Shown: positions 56,135 to 64,000 of the stretch, piece after piece | Layout: each line of letters starts with the position of its first letter | Position numbering within the stretch: position 1 is the stretch's first letter | NCBI GenBank assembly: GCA_965197565.1 | Contig: CBDANK010000004.1 | Span: 558,001 to 622,000 of the forward strand | Length of the DNA stretch: 64,000 bases | Direction of reading: 5' to 3' | From: G963667675 sp965197565 | GTDB lineage: Bacteria; Chloroflexota; Dehalococcoidia; Lucifugimonadales; UBA3495 | Notes under the pieces: generated by a model | What the model was told of the DNA's origin: nothing | The model's database searches: none | The model's input: the letters and a program-made list of their open reading frames with translations, nothing else | Translations under genes and position numbers: made by a program

Positions 56135-58786
56135 TTGACCCCGATTCGCCGCCAGTACCTGAAGATCAAACACGCTTACCCAGACGCTATCGTCCTGTTC
56201 CGCTTGGGCGATTTCTACGAGACCTTCGACGAAGACGCTCGGCTGGCGGCGCGTGAACTGGAGATAACCCTCACTTCCCGGAGCATGGGCAAGGACTTGA
56301 GGGTGCCCATGGCCGGGGTCCCGGCCCATTCCTTGGAGTCCTACCTAGCCCGCCTTATCAAAAAGGGACACCAGGTGGCCATCTGCGAGCAGTTGACCGA
56401 CCCGGCGGTGTCCAAGGGCTTGGTGGAGCGGGATGTGGTCCGGGTGGTGACGCCGGGCACGGTGCTGGAATCGGGACTGCTGGACCAAAGCGCCAACAAC
56501 TACCTGGCGTCGGTGGTGGAGGAAGGGGAAGCGGTAGGACTGGCCTATGTCGACATCACCACCGGGCAGTTCGCCGCCACTCAGTTGGACCTGGCGCAAC
56601 TGCTTCAAGAATTGGAGCGGATTTCACCCGTCGAAATATTGACTGCCCGCTCCGAAGACCCGCCGCAATGGACTTTTGCCCACAAGCAAGGGACCTCCCC
56701 CGGACACCGTGTTACCCCTGTGGACCCCGCCTCCTTTGAGTTCCAGTCAGCCAAGCAAGCTCTTCTGGACCATTATAGGATCCTGTCTCTGGAATCCTTC
56801 GGTTGTGAAAACCTGCCTTTGGCGGTGCGGGCGGCCGGAGCCATCGTGGATTATCTGGCTGTCACTCAAAAGGCCGGCGTATTGCAGTTGGCCGGGCTGA
56901 CCGTCTACTCCACCGCCAGCTACATGTCCCTGGACAGCCAGACCCGGCGCAATCTGGAGCTTTTCCAAGGAGGACGCGCCGACGACAAGCAGTTTTCTTT
57001 GCTCGCCACTCTTGACCGGACCAAGACGCCGATGGGCGGACGGTTGTTGCGCCAGTGGCTGGGCCAGCCCTTGCTCGATGTGGCAGAGTTGGACCAACGG
57101 TTGGACGCCGTGGGCTATTTCTTTGAAGAGGGCCTGCGCCGGGCCAGCACTATACAGTTGCTCTCTCAAATCCCCGATTTAGAGCGAATCAAAGGACGGG
57201 TTAGCGCAGCCACAGCAACTCCTCGCGAGCTGAAGTCGCTTCAATTAGGCTTGGAGACTGTCCCTTCTTTGGCAGAGCAATTAGGGGCGGACCAATTGGG
57301 GATTCCGCCGGAAGGGGCATCAGGGCAGGGCGCCGGCAGCCCGGCGGCGCCAATGGCCTGGCTGGCTCAGCAGTTGGCTCCTCTGCCCGAGGTGGTGTCC
57401 TTGGTGGAAGAAGCCATCGCTCCCGACCCCGTAGGAGCGGTGGGCGAGGGCAACGTAATACGGGAAGGATTCTCTCCGGAGTTGGACCAGTTGAAGAGGG
57501 CCTCCCGGGACGCCAGGGGGTTCATTGCCGGACTGGAACAAAGAGAACGAGACCGGACCGGGATCAAGGGATTGAAGGTCGGCTACAATCAGGTATTTGG
57601 CTATTACATCGAGGTCAGCAAAGCCAACCAGGCCCAGGTGCCCCAAGACTATATCCGGCGGCAGACCCTGGTTAACGCCGAGCGGTATATCGTGCCGGAG
57701 CTTAAAGACTATGAATCGCTGGTGCTCAACGCCCGGGAGCGCGTTGAAGAGCTGGAACGGTCCATCTACCGCCGGGTCTGCGACCAAATCAGCGGTTCTT
57801 CCGACGCCATTGGCGGCAGAGCCGCCGCCGTTGCCCGGGTTGATCTATTTGCCAGCCTGGCCGAGGTAGCCGTGCGCAATGGGTACGTGCGGCCCAAGCT
57901 CGACACCGGTCCTGCCATCTCCATCGAGGCCGGCCGGCATCCGGTGGTGGAACGTGTCCTGGACCCCGGCTCATACGTACCCAACGACGTTCATTTGTCC
58001 AACGACGACGCCCGAGTCCTAGTGATCACCGGGCCCAATATGGCGGGCAAGTCCACTTTCATCCGCCAAGTCGCTCTGATCACTCTCATGGCCCAGATCG
58101 GAAGTTTCGTCCCGGCTTCTAAAGCCAGCATCGGCCTAGTGGACCGTGTCTTCACCCGGGTGGGCTTGCAAGACGACCTGGCCACCGGCCAGTCCACGTT
58201 TATGGTGGAGATGGTTGAGACCGCGGCGATACTGAACCAGGCCACCCCTCGGTCGTTGGTGATACTGGACGAAATCGGCCGGGGCACCAGCACCTACGAC
58301 GGTCTGTCCATCGCCCGGTCGGTGATTGAGCACCTGCACAACGACCGGCGGTTGGGATGCAAGACGCTGTTTGCTACTCACTATCACGAGTTGACCGAGT
58401 TGGCCGCTTCGCTGCCCGGCGTACAGAACTTCAGTGTGGCGGTTGCCGAGGATGGGGGCGAGGTCGTTTTCCTGCACCGTATTGCACCCGGAGGCGCCGA
58501 TAAGAGCTACGGGGTGCACGTGGCCCGGTTGGCCGGGCTGCCCCAAGGCGTCATCAACCGGGCTTGGGAAGTATTGGCCGACTTGGAGCAGCACAACCGC
58601 CCGGCAAAAAACGCCGGAGGACGCCGTTCCCGTAAAACGGCAGCCCAGCAAATGCCCTTGTTCGACCCGGTCCAGCCTCTAGTGGAGGAGATCAAGTCTT
58701 TGGATATACCCAATTTGACTCCCTTGCAGGCCATCAACCTTCTGTACCAGTTACAGGAAAAAGCCAACAGCGGGGGCAGCGGCTAG
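56135..58786 (+). CDS. mutS: DNA mismatch repair protein MutS
   Basis: An 883-residue protein from TTG at 56135, which fits the family start (MTPIRRQYLKIKHAYPDAIV). The mismatch-contact Phe-x-Glu is in GDFYETF (residues 27-29). The clamp and lever domains follow, then Walker A GPNMAGKST at about 633-641, ILDEIGRGTSTYDG at about 706-720 and THYHELTEL. It binds mispaired DNA as a dimer and recruits MutL. Domain order and length are complete. The 3' end exists in a second copy 1240 bp downstream. Confidence 0.95.
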   Translation: MTPIRRQYLKIKHAYPDAIVLFRLGDFYETFDEDARLAARELEITLTSRSMGKDLRVPMAGVPAHSLESYLARLIKKGHQVAICEQLTDPAVSKGLVERDVVRVVTPGTVLESGLLDQSANNYLASVVEEGEAVGLAYVDITTGQFAATQLDLAQLLQELERISPVEILTARSEDPPQWTFAHKQGTSPGHRVTPVDPASFEFQSAKQALLDHYRILSLESFGCENLPLAVRAAGAIVDYLAVTQKAGVLQLAGLTVYSTASYMSLDSQTRRNLELFQGGRADDKQFSLLATLDRTKTPMGGRLLRQWLGQPLLDVAELDQRLDAVGYFFEEGLRRASTIQLLSQIPDLERIKGRVSAATATPRELKSLQLGLETVPSLAEQLGADQLGIPPEGASGQGAGSPAAPMAWLAQQLAPLPEVVSLVEEAIAPDPVGAVGEGNVIREGFSPELDQLKRASRDARGFIAGLEQRERDRTGIKGLKVGYNQVFGYYIEVSKANQAQVPQDYIRRQTLVNAERYIVPELKDYESLVLNARERVEELERSIYRRVCDQISGSSDAIGGRAAAVARVDLFASLAEVAVRNGYVRPKLDTGPAISIEAGRHPVVERVLDPGSYVPNDVHLSNDDARVLVITGPNMAGKSTFIRQVALITLMAQIGSFVPASKASIGLVDRVFTRVGLQDDLATGQSTFMVEMVETAAILNQATPRSLVILDEIGRGTSTYDGLSIARSVIEHLHNDRRLGCKTLFATHYHELTELAASLPGVQNFSVAVAEDGGEVVFLHRIAPGGADKSYGVHVARLAGLPQGVINRAWEVLADLEQHNRPAKNAGGRRSRKTAAQQMPLFDPVQPLVEEIKSLDIPNLTPLQAINLLYQLQEKANSGGSG

Positions 58787-58834
58787 CCAAGGCAAAGCGC
58801 TTACGATGGAGTAGTCGTTGCCACCCTGGCGTAG
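58683..58834 (+). repeat. mutS 3'-end repeat, resident copy
   Basis: Covers the last 34 codons of mutS plus 48 bases after it. A second copy is at 59923-60074 (offset exactly 1240). A further diverged stretch at about 58904-58950 matches 60074-60115. Confidence 0.9.
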
Positions 58835-59018
58835 TCTTTGAGCACCCTCAGTTGGGCGGCGACGGACAGGTCCACGTCCTGTCGGTGCTGGAGACCTTGA
58901 TGTAGAGCGCAGCTGGTGTAAGCGACTGTAGGTGTTTCTCGGCTGTCCTGCTTCGTATCTTGGGCATCATGGCCCATTTCATGACACTTTATGATTTTGG
59001 TTGGAGGTGCCGCTATCT

Positions 59019-59354
59019 TCAGGATGGGTCTTCATCCTCTCCAATCTGGGAGAAGTTGGTGATGGCGACCTCACCTTCGGGAAACTCGGCGACAATCTTC
59101 AATCGCCCGCCGACTGCTTCGATGTAGGAGCGCAGGCTGGATACGTACACGTCGGCCCGCTGCTCCAGCTTGGCGACGGCGGGTTGGTTCACCTTCAGCG
59201 TCTTCGCCAAGTCTCGCTGGGTCAGCGCCCGCGCCTGGCGTAACTCGTGTAGCGGCATCTCGGCGAGAAGCTCGCCCCTCATGGCATCGATGCGCCGGTG
59301 GCGCTCCGGCGTGAAGTCCTTGGTCAGTTCGCTGAACGGGTGGCGTCCACTCAT
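59019..59354 (-). CDS. XRE-family HTH antitoxin
   Basis: A 111-residue protein. The helix-turn-helix reads LRQARALTQRDLAKTLKVNQ, PAVAKLEQRADVYVSSLRSY (about 37-76), followed by VGGRLKIVAEFPEGEVAI, a typical antitoxin tail. It overlaps the end of the toxin gene by four bases. The order is toxin first, antitoxin second, as in higBA. Apparently intact. Confidence 0.85.
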   Translation of the reverse strand: MSGRHPFSELTKDFTPERHRRIDAMRGELLAEMPLHELRQARALTQRDLAKTLKVNQPAVAKLEQRADVYVSSLRSYIEAVGGRLKIVAEFPEGEVAITNFSQIGEDEDPS

Positions 59355-59713
59355 TCGATCAGTCCCTCCTTTCGCAGTTGCTCCAGATGCTCGTCGTAGA
59401 GGTCGTCGGCCACCGGCACGTACTCCTCATAGAATCGGTCGTTGCCCGTCTTGTCGCCTCCGATGAGGAGTATCGACGTTCGCCTGGGGTCGAAGGCGTA
59501 GAACACTCGCAGGGGCCTGCCGCCACTCTGCGCCCGAAGCTCGCGCATGACCCCGTGGCGTGAGCCTCTGATGTCCGAGGAGTAGGGATACGGCAGGTTG
59601 GGGCCGTGCTTCATTAGCAACTCCACCCTGGCGGCCACAGTGTCCTGCTAGCCTTCCGAGAGTCCCCACCACCACTGCCCAAACTCGTCCGTGTACTCGA
59701 CCTCCCAAGGCAT
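59351..59713 (-). pseudogene. RelE/HigB-type toxin with an in-frame TAG
   Basis: From the ATG at 59713 the frame reads MPWEVEYTDEFGQWWWGLSE, then TAG at 59648-59650 (probably a former Glu or Gln codon), then QDTVAARVELLMKHGPNLPY and the RelE/Gp49 core (SRHGVMRELRAQSGGRPLRV, FYAFDPRRTSILLIGGDKTG). Without read-through only a shortened form from the GTG at 59638 could be made, lacking the first strand and helix. The toxin is thus probably silent while the antitoxin persists. Confidence 0.8.
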
Positions 59714-59922
59714 GGGTACATTGTATTCCTAGCGTGGAATCTAATGCAAGGGATAGCTGATGCTCGGGCGCCCGGTAGGTTTTGGCGCAGGTCGGCGTGT
59801 GGGTTTTGGGGAAAGGTGTTTTCTTCGGCCAGCCCTTCCCCCACCGGTTGCTGTACACCACCGTGCACAGGGCCAACAGGGGTCTACATTCATCCTGGCC
59901 CAATGCATCCCTGGACCCTTGA

Positions 59923-60074
59923 TGGAGGAGATCAAGTCTTTGGATATACCCAATTTGACCCCCTTGCAGGCCATCAACCTTCTCTACCAGCTACAGGAAA
60001 AGGCCAACAGCGGGGGCAGCGGCTAGCCAAGGCAAAGCGCTTACGATGGAGTAGTCGTTGTCACCCTGGCGTAG
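59923..60074 (+). repeat. mutS 3'-end repeat, second copy
   Basis: About 97% identical to 58683-58834. The four differences within the coding part (ACT/ACC, CTG/CTC, TTA/CTA, AAA/AAG) are all synonymous; one more lies after the stop codon. The two copies bracket the XRE/RelE module. Confidence 0.9.
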
Positions 60075-60136
60075 AGCGCCGCCGGTGTGAGTGGCTGTAG
60101 GTGCTTCTTCATGCTGTCCTCATTAGCTGTTACTCT

Positions 60137-61936
60137 CTACTTGGACTTGTTCCACTCTTCAGAATCTGGACCGGGCCATCTTTCTGATACTAGCTTGGCC
60201 ATCCTTCGGCTTCTGTCCCGGATAGTGTCCTCGTCCCAAGAGGGCTGAGGCAACAACTCGTTGTTGAGTAGCAATACTGCGTACTTTTGGAGTTCGTCAC
60301 GTTTGGATTGCCAGGGGTCGTTGGACATGGATGAGTTGAGCTTCTGGGTTACGAGCGTGAGATTGCCAGTTGAGTGGATTAGTGTATTGCGTTGGTAGGT
60401 CGCTGCAACCGTATCAACGTTCTTTGGGAGCGGCCACTTCGTTTGTTCCCAACCCGTCGGCATCAGGTGCTCTATTGTTAGATTCCTGGGTACGCTAGTC
60501 TGTTCAGACCTTCCCGACGAACGCAATCGGTTTTCAACGCCTTCCAGTACCAATCGCAGCCTGCCCCTTGTCAGGAGGCGATAGAGGGGAGAAGATACCA
60601 GGGCATCGGCCATAGCTTCGTCGCTAGGCCATTCTCTGACGTATGCAGTCTGTTCTTTCAGGAATCCGGCGGTAACTGTGTCAGCCTTGTCTAGTCCACC
60701 CTCTCGCAAGCGACTGGCTAGATCTAGAACTAGCCTGTTGTAGTCCTTCGTGGTCTGACGGCAAATCATCCTACGGACCAGGAAACTCTCCAAGGCGCTA
60801 AAGGCCCTGATGCGTGTTCCTTCCTCGGCTGACAGGAGCAGTAGCAGTACGGGGGTGATCACTCCCGCTTGCATGACATCCACGTGGTAGTAGAACGACT
60901 TCTCCTCCGGACTGCGGCCGCTGGTCGATTCGAAATCACGGTAGTTCATCAGGTCCTGCTTGACCTCTGACATCACCGCGTGGACTTCTCGGCCATCAAC
61001 GTAGCTGCGGAACACGTCAAATACCCGTAATGGAGGAACATCTTTACCCTTGCGCATCGCCAGCCAGTAGTTGAGGAGCATGTCCAAGCGTGGCCTGAAC
61101 AAGCGGCCTTGCCTGACCCCCTTTCTCCACCACCCATCATCCAGATTCCCCCAGATATCGCTCTGTCGGTCTCGCTCCTGAGAGAGGACAAAGTTCTTGA
61201 TGAGGTCGGACTGTTCAAGCCGAGTGCCACGAGCATTTAACGTCTCGAATATGAGATTCGGATCGTCCTGAGGGCTAAGGTCAATCACAACCATCTGGAG
61301 CATCGACGTTACCGCAGCCTCAAGTGCATCGATTCTGGATTCAATCGGCCATTCTGCGTGTTTAAGCCATTCACCAACTTGTAGTTGGAAGAACTCGTGT
61401 GCTTGGACAATCAGCGACTCCTCAAAGTCGTTTACGGCGAGTCCGTTGTCCATGGCGTGCCTGAACGCTTCCCTGTCGCCCCTGGTAGGCCACAGCTTGA
61501 ATATGTGAAGCCTATCGTCCCCGATGAGTTCTTCGTCGTTGGTAACAAGCTTGGCCAGACGCTTTGCGGCCTTCTTGAGGTATGGTTGGTCTGAGTCTTC
61601 GCAGACCTGTTGAATGGCATCCAAGAGAAGTTGCAGGGTCGTCACCCTTTGTTGGCCATCGATCACTTCACGCTGGTCGATATCCTTTGCCGGCACGGGA
61701 ACCTGCTTGAGCACGACGGCGCCCAGGAAGTGCCGACTTGTCTTCTGCTCCGCCTCGACTACATTGCCGCTTGAACGCTCCAGTTCTTCAAGGTAGTTTT
61801 CGGCCACGTTGCGGACATCTTCCCAGAGCGGCTCCAATTGACGCTCCTGGGACCAAACGTAGGGACGCTGAAAAGGGGGAATAGTGTAACGCACCTCCTT
61901 TTGAAAGAGGTCTTTAGGAGTGAGAATATCCGTGTG
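60137..61936 (-). CDS. GmrSD-type type IV restriction enzyme (DUF262 + DUF1524)
   Basis: 599 residues from the ATG at 61936, which has AGGAGG five bases upstream; an earlier in-frame ATG at 61954 lacks this. The N-terminal DUF262 has IPPFQRPYVW and VIDGQQRVTTLQLLLDA. The C-terminal DUF1524 HNH nuclease has TIEHLMPTGW (about 485) and GNLTLVTQKLNSSMSNDPW (about 520). Fused GmrS and GmrD halves cut DNA with modified (for example glucosylated) cytosine. Intact, transcribed alone toward the mutS repeat. Confidence 0.9.
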   Translation of the reverse strand, partial: HTDILTPKDLFQKEVRYTIPPFQRPYVWSQERQLEPLWEDVRNVAENYLEELERSSGNVVEAEQKTSRHFLGAVVLKQVPVPAKDIDQREVIDGQQRVTTLQLLLDAIQQVCEDSDQPYLKKAAKRLAKLVTNDEELIGDDRLHIFKLWPTRGDREAFRHAMDNGLAVNDFEESLIVQAHEFFQLQVGEWLKHAEWPIESRIDALEAAVTSMLQMVVIDLSPQDDPNLIFETLNARGTRLEQSDLIKNFVLSQERDRQSDIWGNLDDGWWRKGVRQGRLFRPRLDMLLNYWLAMRKGKDVPPLRVFDVFRSYVDGREVHAVMSEVKQDLMNYRDFESTSGRSPEEKSFYYHVDVMQAGVITPVLLLLLSAEEGTRIRAFSALESFLVRRMICRQTTKDYNRLVLDLASRLREGGLDKADTVTAGFLKEQTAYVREWPSDEAMADALVSSPLYRLLTRGRLRLVLEGVENRLRSSGRSEQTSVPRNLTIEHLMPTGWEQTKWPLPKNVDTVAATYQRNTLIHSTGNLTLVTQKLNSSMSNDPWQSKRDELQKYAVLLLNNELLPQPSWDEDTIRDRSRRMAKLVSERWPGPDSEEWNKSK

Positions 61937-61993
61937 CATCAGGCCCTCCTGCATATTCTTGGGCTTCCATAGCGTCTAACGTTCCCTCTGCCT

Positions 61994-62329
61994 CTATTCA
62001 TTCACCAGGACGTCGATGGTGGTGCCGAGCGCGCTGGCAATGCGGGCCAAGGCCGAGGTCGATCCCGGTTTTCGCCCACGCTCAATCTCGGAGAGGTAGC
62101 CCGCAGCAATACCTGTTTTCTCGGACAATTCCCTAAGGGTGATGCCTTGGTGGTTCCGAAACGCCAGGATGGGACCCCTCCCCCGCATAATGTCGAGAGC
62201 GACCTCGTGGGGAACACGCACGCCGTCGTCCGCTGCCTGAGCGGCCAGCATGTCCTCAAGTTGGCTGTTGCGCTCGATGAGAGCGTCGTACTCCTTTCGG
62301 GTAATGGTGATGGTCTCTTCGCTAGTCAT
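61994..62329 (-). CDS. XRE-family HTH antitoxin
   Basis: A 111-residue protein. A coiled N-terminal helix (TRKEYDALIERNSQLEDMLA), then the HTH at about 58-110: GITLRELSEKTGIAAGYLSE, IERGRKPGSTSALARIASAL. It overlaps the toxin gene by eight bases; the order toxin-antitoxin is HigBA-like. It likely represses its own promoter. Intact. Confidence 0.9.
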   Translation of the reverse strand: MTSEETITITRKEYDALIERNSQLEDMLAAQAADDGVRVPHEVALDIMRGRGPILAFRNHQGITLRELSEKTGIAAGYLSEIERGRKPGSTSALARIASALGTTIDVLVNE

Positions 62330-62579
62330 AAGCCTCCCTCCTGTGTCGGACTCTTAGGACTACCAGGGTTGAGGGATCGCCATGTTGAGTGGTGAAGATG
62401 ACGCGGTGGTGGCCGACTCTCAACCGTCTGTAGTCGCTGCCAGTCAGTGCAATCACTTGCCTGGCAAGCGATGCGGGGTTCTCAGCATACTGCTCGATCT
62501 TGGCGATGATCCGCTCTCTGTCCTGTGCGGCGAGGCGGCGCATATCCCTGATCGCCCGTGTCCCCCATTCGATTTGCAT
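62322..62579 (-). CDS. RelE/ParE-family toxin
   Basis: An 85-residue protein from the ATG at 62579 (MQIEWGTRAIRDMRRLAAQD), with GAGG-rich sequence upstream. An earlier in-frame start at 62627 would add 16 residues unlike the family. RelE core: ARQVIALTGSDYRRLRVGHH followed by RVIFTTQHGDPSTLVVLRVR and a final HRREAYD with the usual basic/Tyr end. Likely a ribosome-dependent mRNA nuclease. Intact. Confidence 0.9.
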   Translation of the reverse strand: MQIEWGTRAIRDMRRLAAQDRERIIAKIEQYAENPASLARQVIALTGSDYRRLRVGHHRVIFTTQHGDPSTLVVLRVRHRREAYD

Positions 62580-62662
62580 TTCCTCATACACACCCTCTAT
62601 TTTCTCAATTAGAGAACGGACCGTCAAGGGTGAACGCCTAGTGCTGCAGGACTATCGCACTA

Positions 62663-62805
62663 GGGCCTGTTGACACTACCAATTTCCTAGATAGGGATTG
62701 GCAGTCCAGCCTCCCACAAAAGGCGCCTTTACAACCGGCGTGCTACGGGATTTCGTAGGGGCAACCCTTGTGGTTGCCCGGTCCTCTATTAGTGTCAACA
62801 GGCCC
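62663..62805 (+). mobile_element. MITE family 1, copy 4 (complete)
   Basis: 143 bp, same 16-bp terminal repeats, TA at 62661-62662 and 62806-62807; three bases shorter before the right repeat. Its flanks join to TATCGCACTAGAAACAACCC, found uninterrupted (one change) on the minus strand near 7465. Confidence 0.9.
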
Positions 62806-62817
62806 TAGAAACAACCC

Positions 62818-62955
62818 ACCCGTCACTCCGGCGAAAGCCGGAGTCCAGAGGCCGCTATGTGGGCGATTGCCGTGACAGCATTAGCGAATTAGGGGCCTGG
62901 ATTCCTGCCTTCGCAGGAATGACGAGAGCGATTCAGTCCAAATGCAATAGCCCTG
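62818..62955 (+). repeat. Dispersed repeat family E
   Basis: CACTCCGGCGAAAGCCGGAG and GGATTCCTGCCTTCGCAGGA palindromes with CGCTATGTGGGCGATTGCCG between. It is the near-identical inverse of 7345-7475. Confidence 0.75.
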
Positions 62956-62999
62956 GTCTTACGGGAAACACGATTGACAGGGTCTTTTCACTCTCGCCG

Positions 63000-63240
63000 T
63001 CGCAGGGCCTTTTCATTCTCAGAAAATGTCATTCTGAGCCGCAGGCGAAGAATCTAAAAGTCTTCAGTAAGTGCTTGGTCCGAGTATCGAAGAAAGAGAA
63101 TGCAGTCAAGGGTTTTAGACCCCTCGCGGAGTTTATCTTGAGCCTAGCCGAAAGGCTCGGGGTGACATGGTAGAGTGGCTCAGGGCCTGCCCCTGGCTTG
63201 AACAAAGGGTGAATAATGAAAAGACCCTGGTCTAACGCCG
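63000..63240 (+). repeat. Dispersed repeat family A
   Basis: CATTCTGAGCCGCAGGCGAA through GAGTTTATCTTGAGCCTAGC to GGTGACATGGTAGAGTGGC. It is uninterrupted, so it shows the unit that MITEs have split at 7694 and 27710. Confidence 0.75.
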
Positions 63241-63318
63241 CCACAGGCTTTCACTACGCCGGCCGCAGCCATTAGAATAGACCAAACAACTTTCGACTTG
63301 AAACGGTGTCTTAGCGAG

Positions 63319-63684
63319 GTGAAATTGACCGCAAAAGCAGAACTGTACTGGTGGCCCCGTTGATCCTCCTGCCGCAAAGTAAGGGAGTTGCTCTTACAAC
63401 ATGGCGTTGAGGTCCAGGAACGGGACTATTTCAAGGAGCCTTTTACCGAGGCGGAAATTCGGGACTTGGCCGAAGGCCCCGGCATCTCCCAAGTCTTTGC
63501 CCGGCGCAGCCCCAGCCTGAAGAAAATGGGGCTGGCCGACAAAGACTTGTCCGAAGAGGAAATGCTGGAGTTGATGCTCAAAGAGCCCCGGTTGGTGCGG
63601 CGTCCCTTGGTCCGCGTGGGCGGCCGGTTGCTGGTGGGTGCCAACTTGAAGGCCGTTGAAGCCGCCTTGACCGGCGGCCCCTAG
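63319..63684 (+). CDS. ArsC/Spx/YffB-like thioredoxin-fold protein with in-frame UGA at the catalytic cysteine (candidate selenoprotein)
   Basis: Reading through TGA at 63361 gives 121 residues from the GTG at 63319 (or TTG 63325). The order is that of ArsC/YffB proteins: strand AELYWWPR, then UGA-SSC-RKVRELL (a UxxC in place of CxxC), EVQERDYFKEPFTEAEIRDL, FARRSPSLKKMGL, then EPRLVRRPLVRVGGRLLVGA with the conserved Arg and cis-Pro segment. Without read-through, only a 98-residue piece lacking the active site (from about 63388) could be made. The rest of the chain is undamaged, and a hairpin right after the UGA fits a SECIS. Alternatively it is a simple Cys-to-stop mutation. Confidence 0.65.
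63361..63397 (+). promoter_or_regulatory. Candidate bacterial SECIS element
   Basis: After the UGA (63361-63363) come 15 bases, then stem GTAAGGG (63379-63385), loop AGTTG, stem CTCTTAC (63391-63397), with seven pairs including one G-T. The apical loop begins 22 bases after the UGA and has G as its second base, both within published rules for bacterial SECIS (loop about 16-37 bases away, a G among the first two loop bases). Confidence 0.5.
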
Positions 63685-63756
63685 CCCAATCTCGACAGGT
63701 TGTGGTCCACAGCTTGGGCCGGCTTTTCCGACGTCAACCGGCAGCATGTATTGGAG

Positions 63757-63762
63757 TATAAT
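63757..63762 (+). promoter_or_regulatory. -10 element of the HAD gene
   Basis: TATAAT, 53 bases before the ATG at 63816. The -35 region (TCAACC) is weak. Confidence 0.45.
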
Positions 63763-63815
63763 GCACTGAGTTGATGCAAATCGTTGATTGAGGAACGAAA
63801 TACCGGTACTTTACT

Positions 63816-64000
63816 ATGAAAATATTTTTCGATGTGGACTACACTATCTTGGGGCTGGACGATACCCTGCGTCCCGGCACCAAGGAGACGTTGCAAAAGC
63901 TTAACGACGACAAACATCAAGTGTATATCTGGTCCGGGATGGGGGAGCGATGGGAAGTGATCGAAAAACACCAGTTGACCCCCTGGGTCAGCGGGGTCTA
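63816..64000 (+). CDS. HAD-superfamily hydrolase, 5' part (cut by window end)
   Basis: Only the first 61 residues are present. MKIFFDVDYTILGLDDTLRP has the HAD motif I DxDxT (nucleophile Asp6, acid Asp8), followed by a cap-less helix and VYIWSGMGE, which is motif II (S/T at the end of a strand). Likely a small phosphatase; substrate unknown. Confidence 0.8.
   Translation, partial: MKIFFDVDYTILGLDDTLRPGTKETLQKLNDDKHQVYIWSGMGERWEVIEKHQLTPWVSGV

Noticed and set aside
59427..59977. Minus-strand frames between the RelE gene and the mutS repeat
   Set aside because: Partly antisense to the mutS-end copy and without motifs; the intervening 59714-59922 holds nothing I can name.

Overview
The window looks like GC-rich chromosomal DNA of an uncultured Chloroflexota bacterium, most plausibly Dehalococcoidia of the SAR202 type. 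That placement is inference. It rests on three tandem paralogous luciferase-like (LLM) flavin monooxygenases of a kind expanded in SAR202, a 23S rRNA gene with no 16S or 5S beside it, long cadherin/fibronectin surface proteins, and many dispersed palindromic repeats of the 'CATTCTGAGCCGTAGGCGAAG' kind. Decayed genes are unusually common: at least a dozen carry one frameshift or one nonsense codon. Either the genome is eroding or the assembly has residual errors, and I note each case.

Layout. 1-3005: small accessory genes ending in a protein with a primase-like winged-helix segment and a zinc ribbon, probably a mobile-element remnant. 3425-7250: a CoA-transferase A subunit without its B partner, a broken MFS transporter, a GIY-YIG-like protein, an orphan HicB and a phage-type protein. 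7250-12900: 23S rRNA with its own promoter and processing stem, initiator tRNA-Met, a decayed HicBA pair, a tRNA-Met remnant and a transposase remnant. 13121-22173: core-type metabolism (zinc dehydrogenase, NAD-binding epimerase, three LLM monooxygenases in one operon, a dialkylglycine-decarboxylase-like enzyme). 22378-27562: a DUF262-HEPN pair, a PhnD-like binding protein, a PAC2 protein and a small two-gene cassette. 27700-30430: a MITE and an IS630-type element nested inside an IS110-type transposase gene. 30513: tRNA-Arg(TCT). 31040-38855: a giant secreted protein interrupted at a C8 tract. 39457-40871: a MarR regulator facing a methyltransferase. 41500-53683: a defence island built on type I restriction-modification. 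54520-62579: more toxin-antitoxin modules around mutS, and a GmrSD-type nuclease. 63319-64000: an ArsC/Spx-like protein with in-frame UGA and the start of a HAD phosphatase.

Most notable points. (1) The ArsC/Spx-like gene at 63319 has UGA exactly where the first catalytic cysteine belongs, followed by a hairpin that fits the bacterial SECIS rules, so it may be a selenoprotein. (2) In the restriction island, toxin-antitoxin modules sit between gene junctions and are preceded by truncated copies of the next restriction gene's 5' end: one for hsdS and two for hsdR. Beside mutS, another toxin-antitoxin module is bracketed by a second copy of the mutS 3' end whose coding differences are all synonymous. 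Together these suggest repeated import of such modules by recombination that carries along a piece of the neighbouring gene. (3) In the same island hsdM, hsdS and hsdR are all damaged, while a TIR-domain effector and several toxin-antitoxin pairs are intact. (4) A 146-bp MITE with 16-bp perfect terminal repeats sits at TA dinucleotides; in three of four copies the target is another dispersed repeat, and an unoccupied version of the fourth site lies in this same window.
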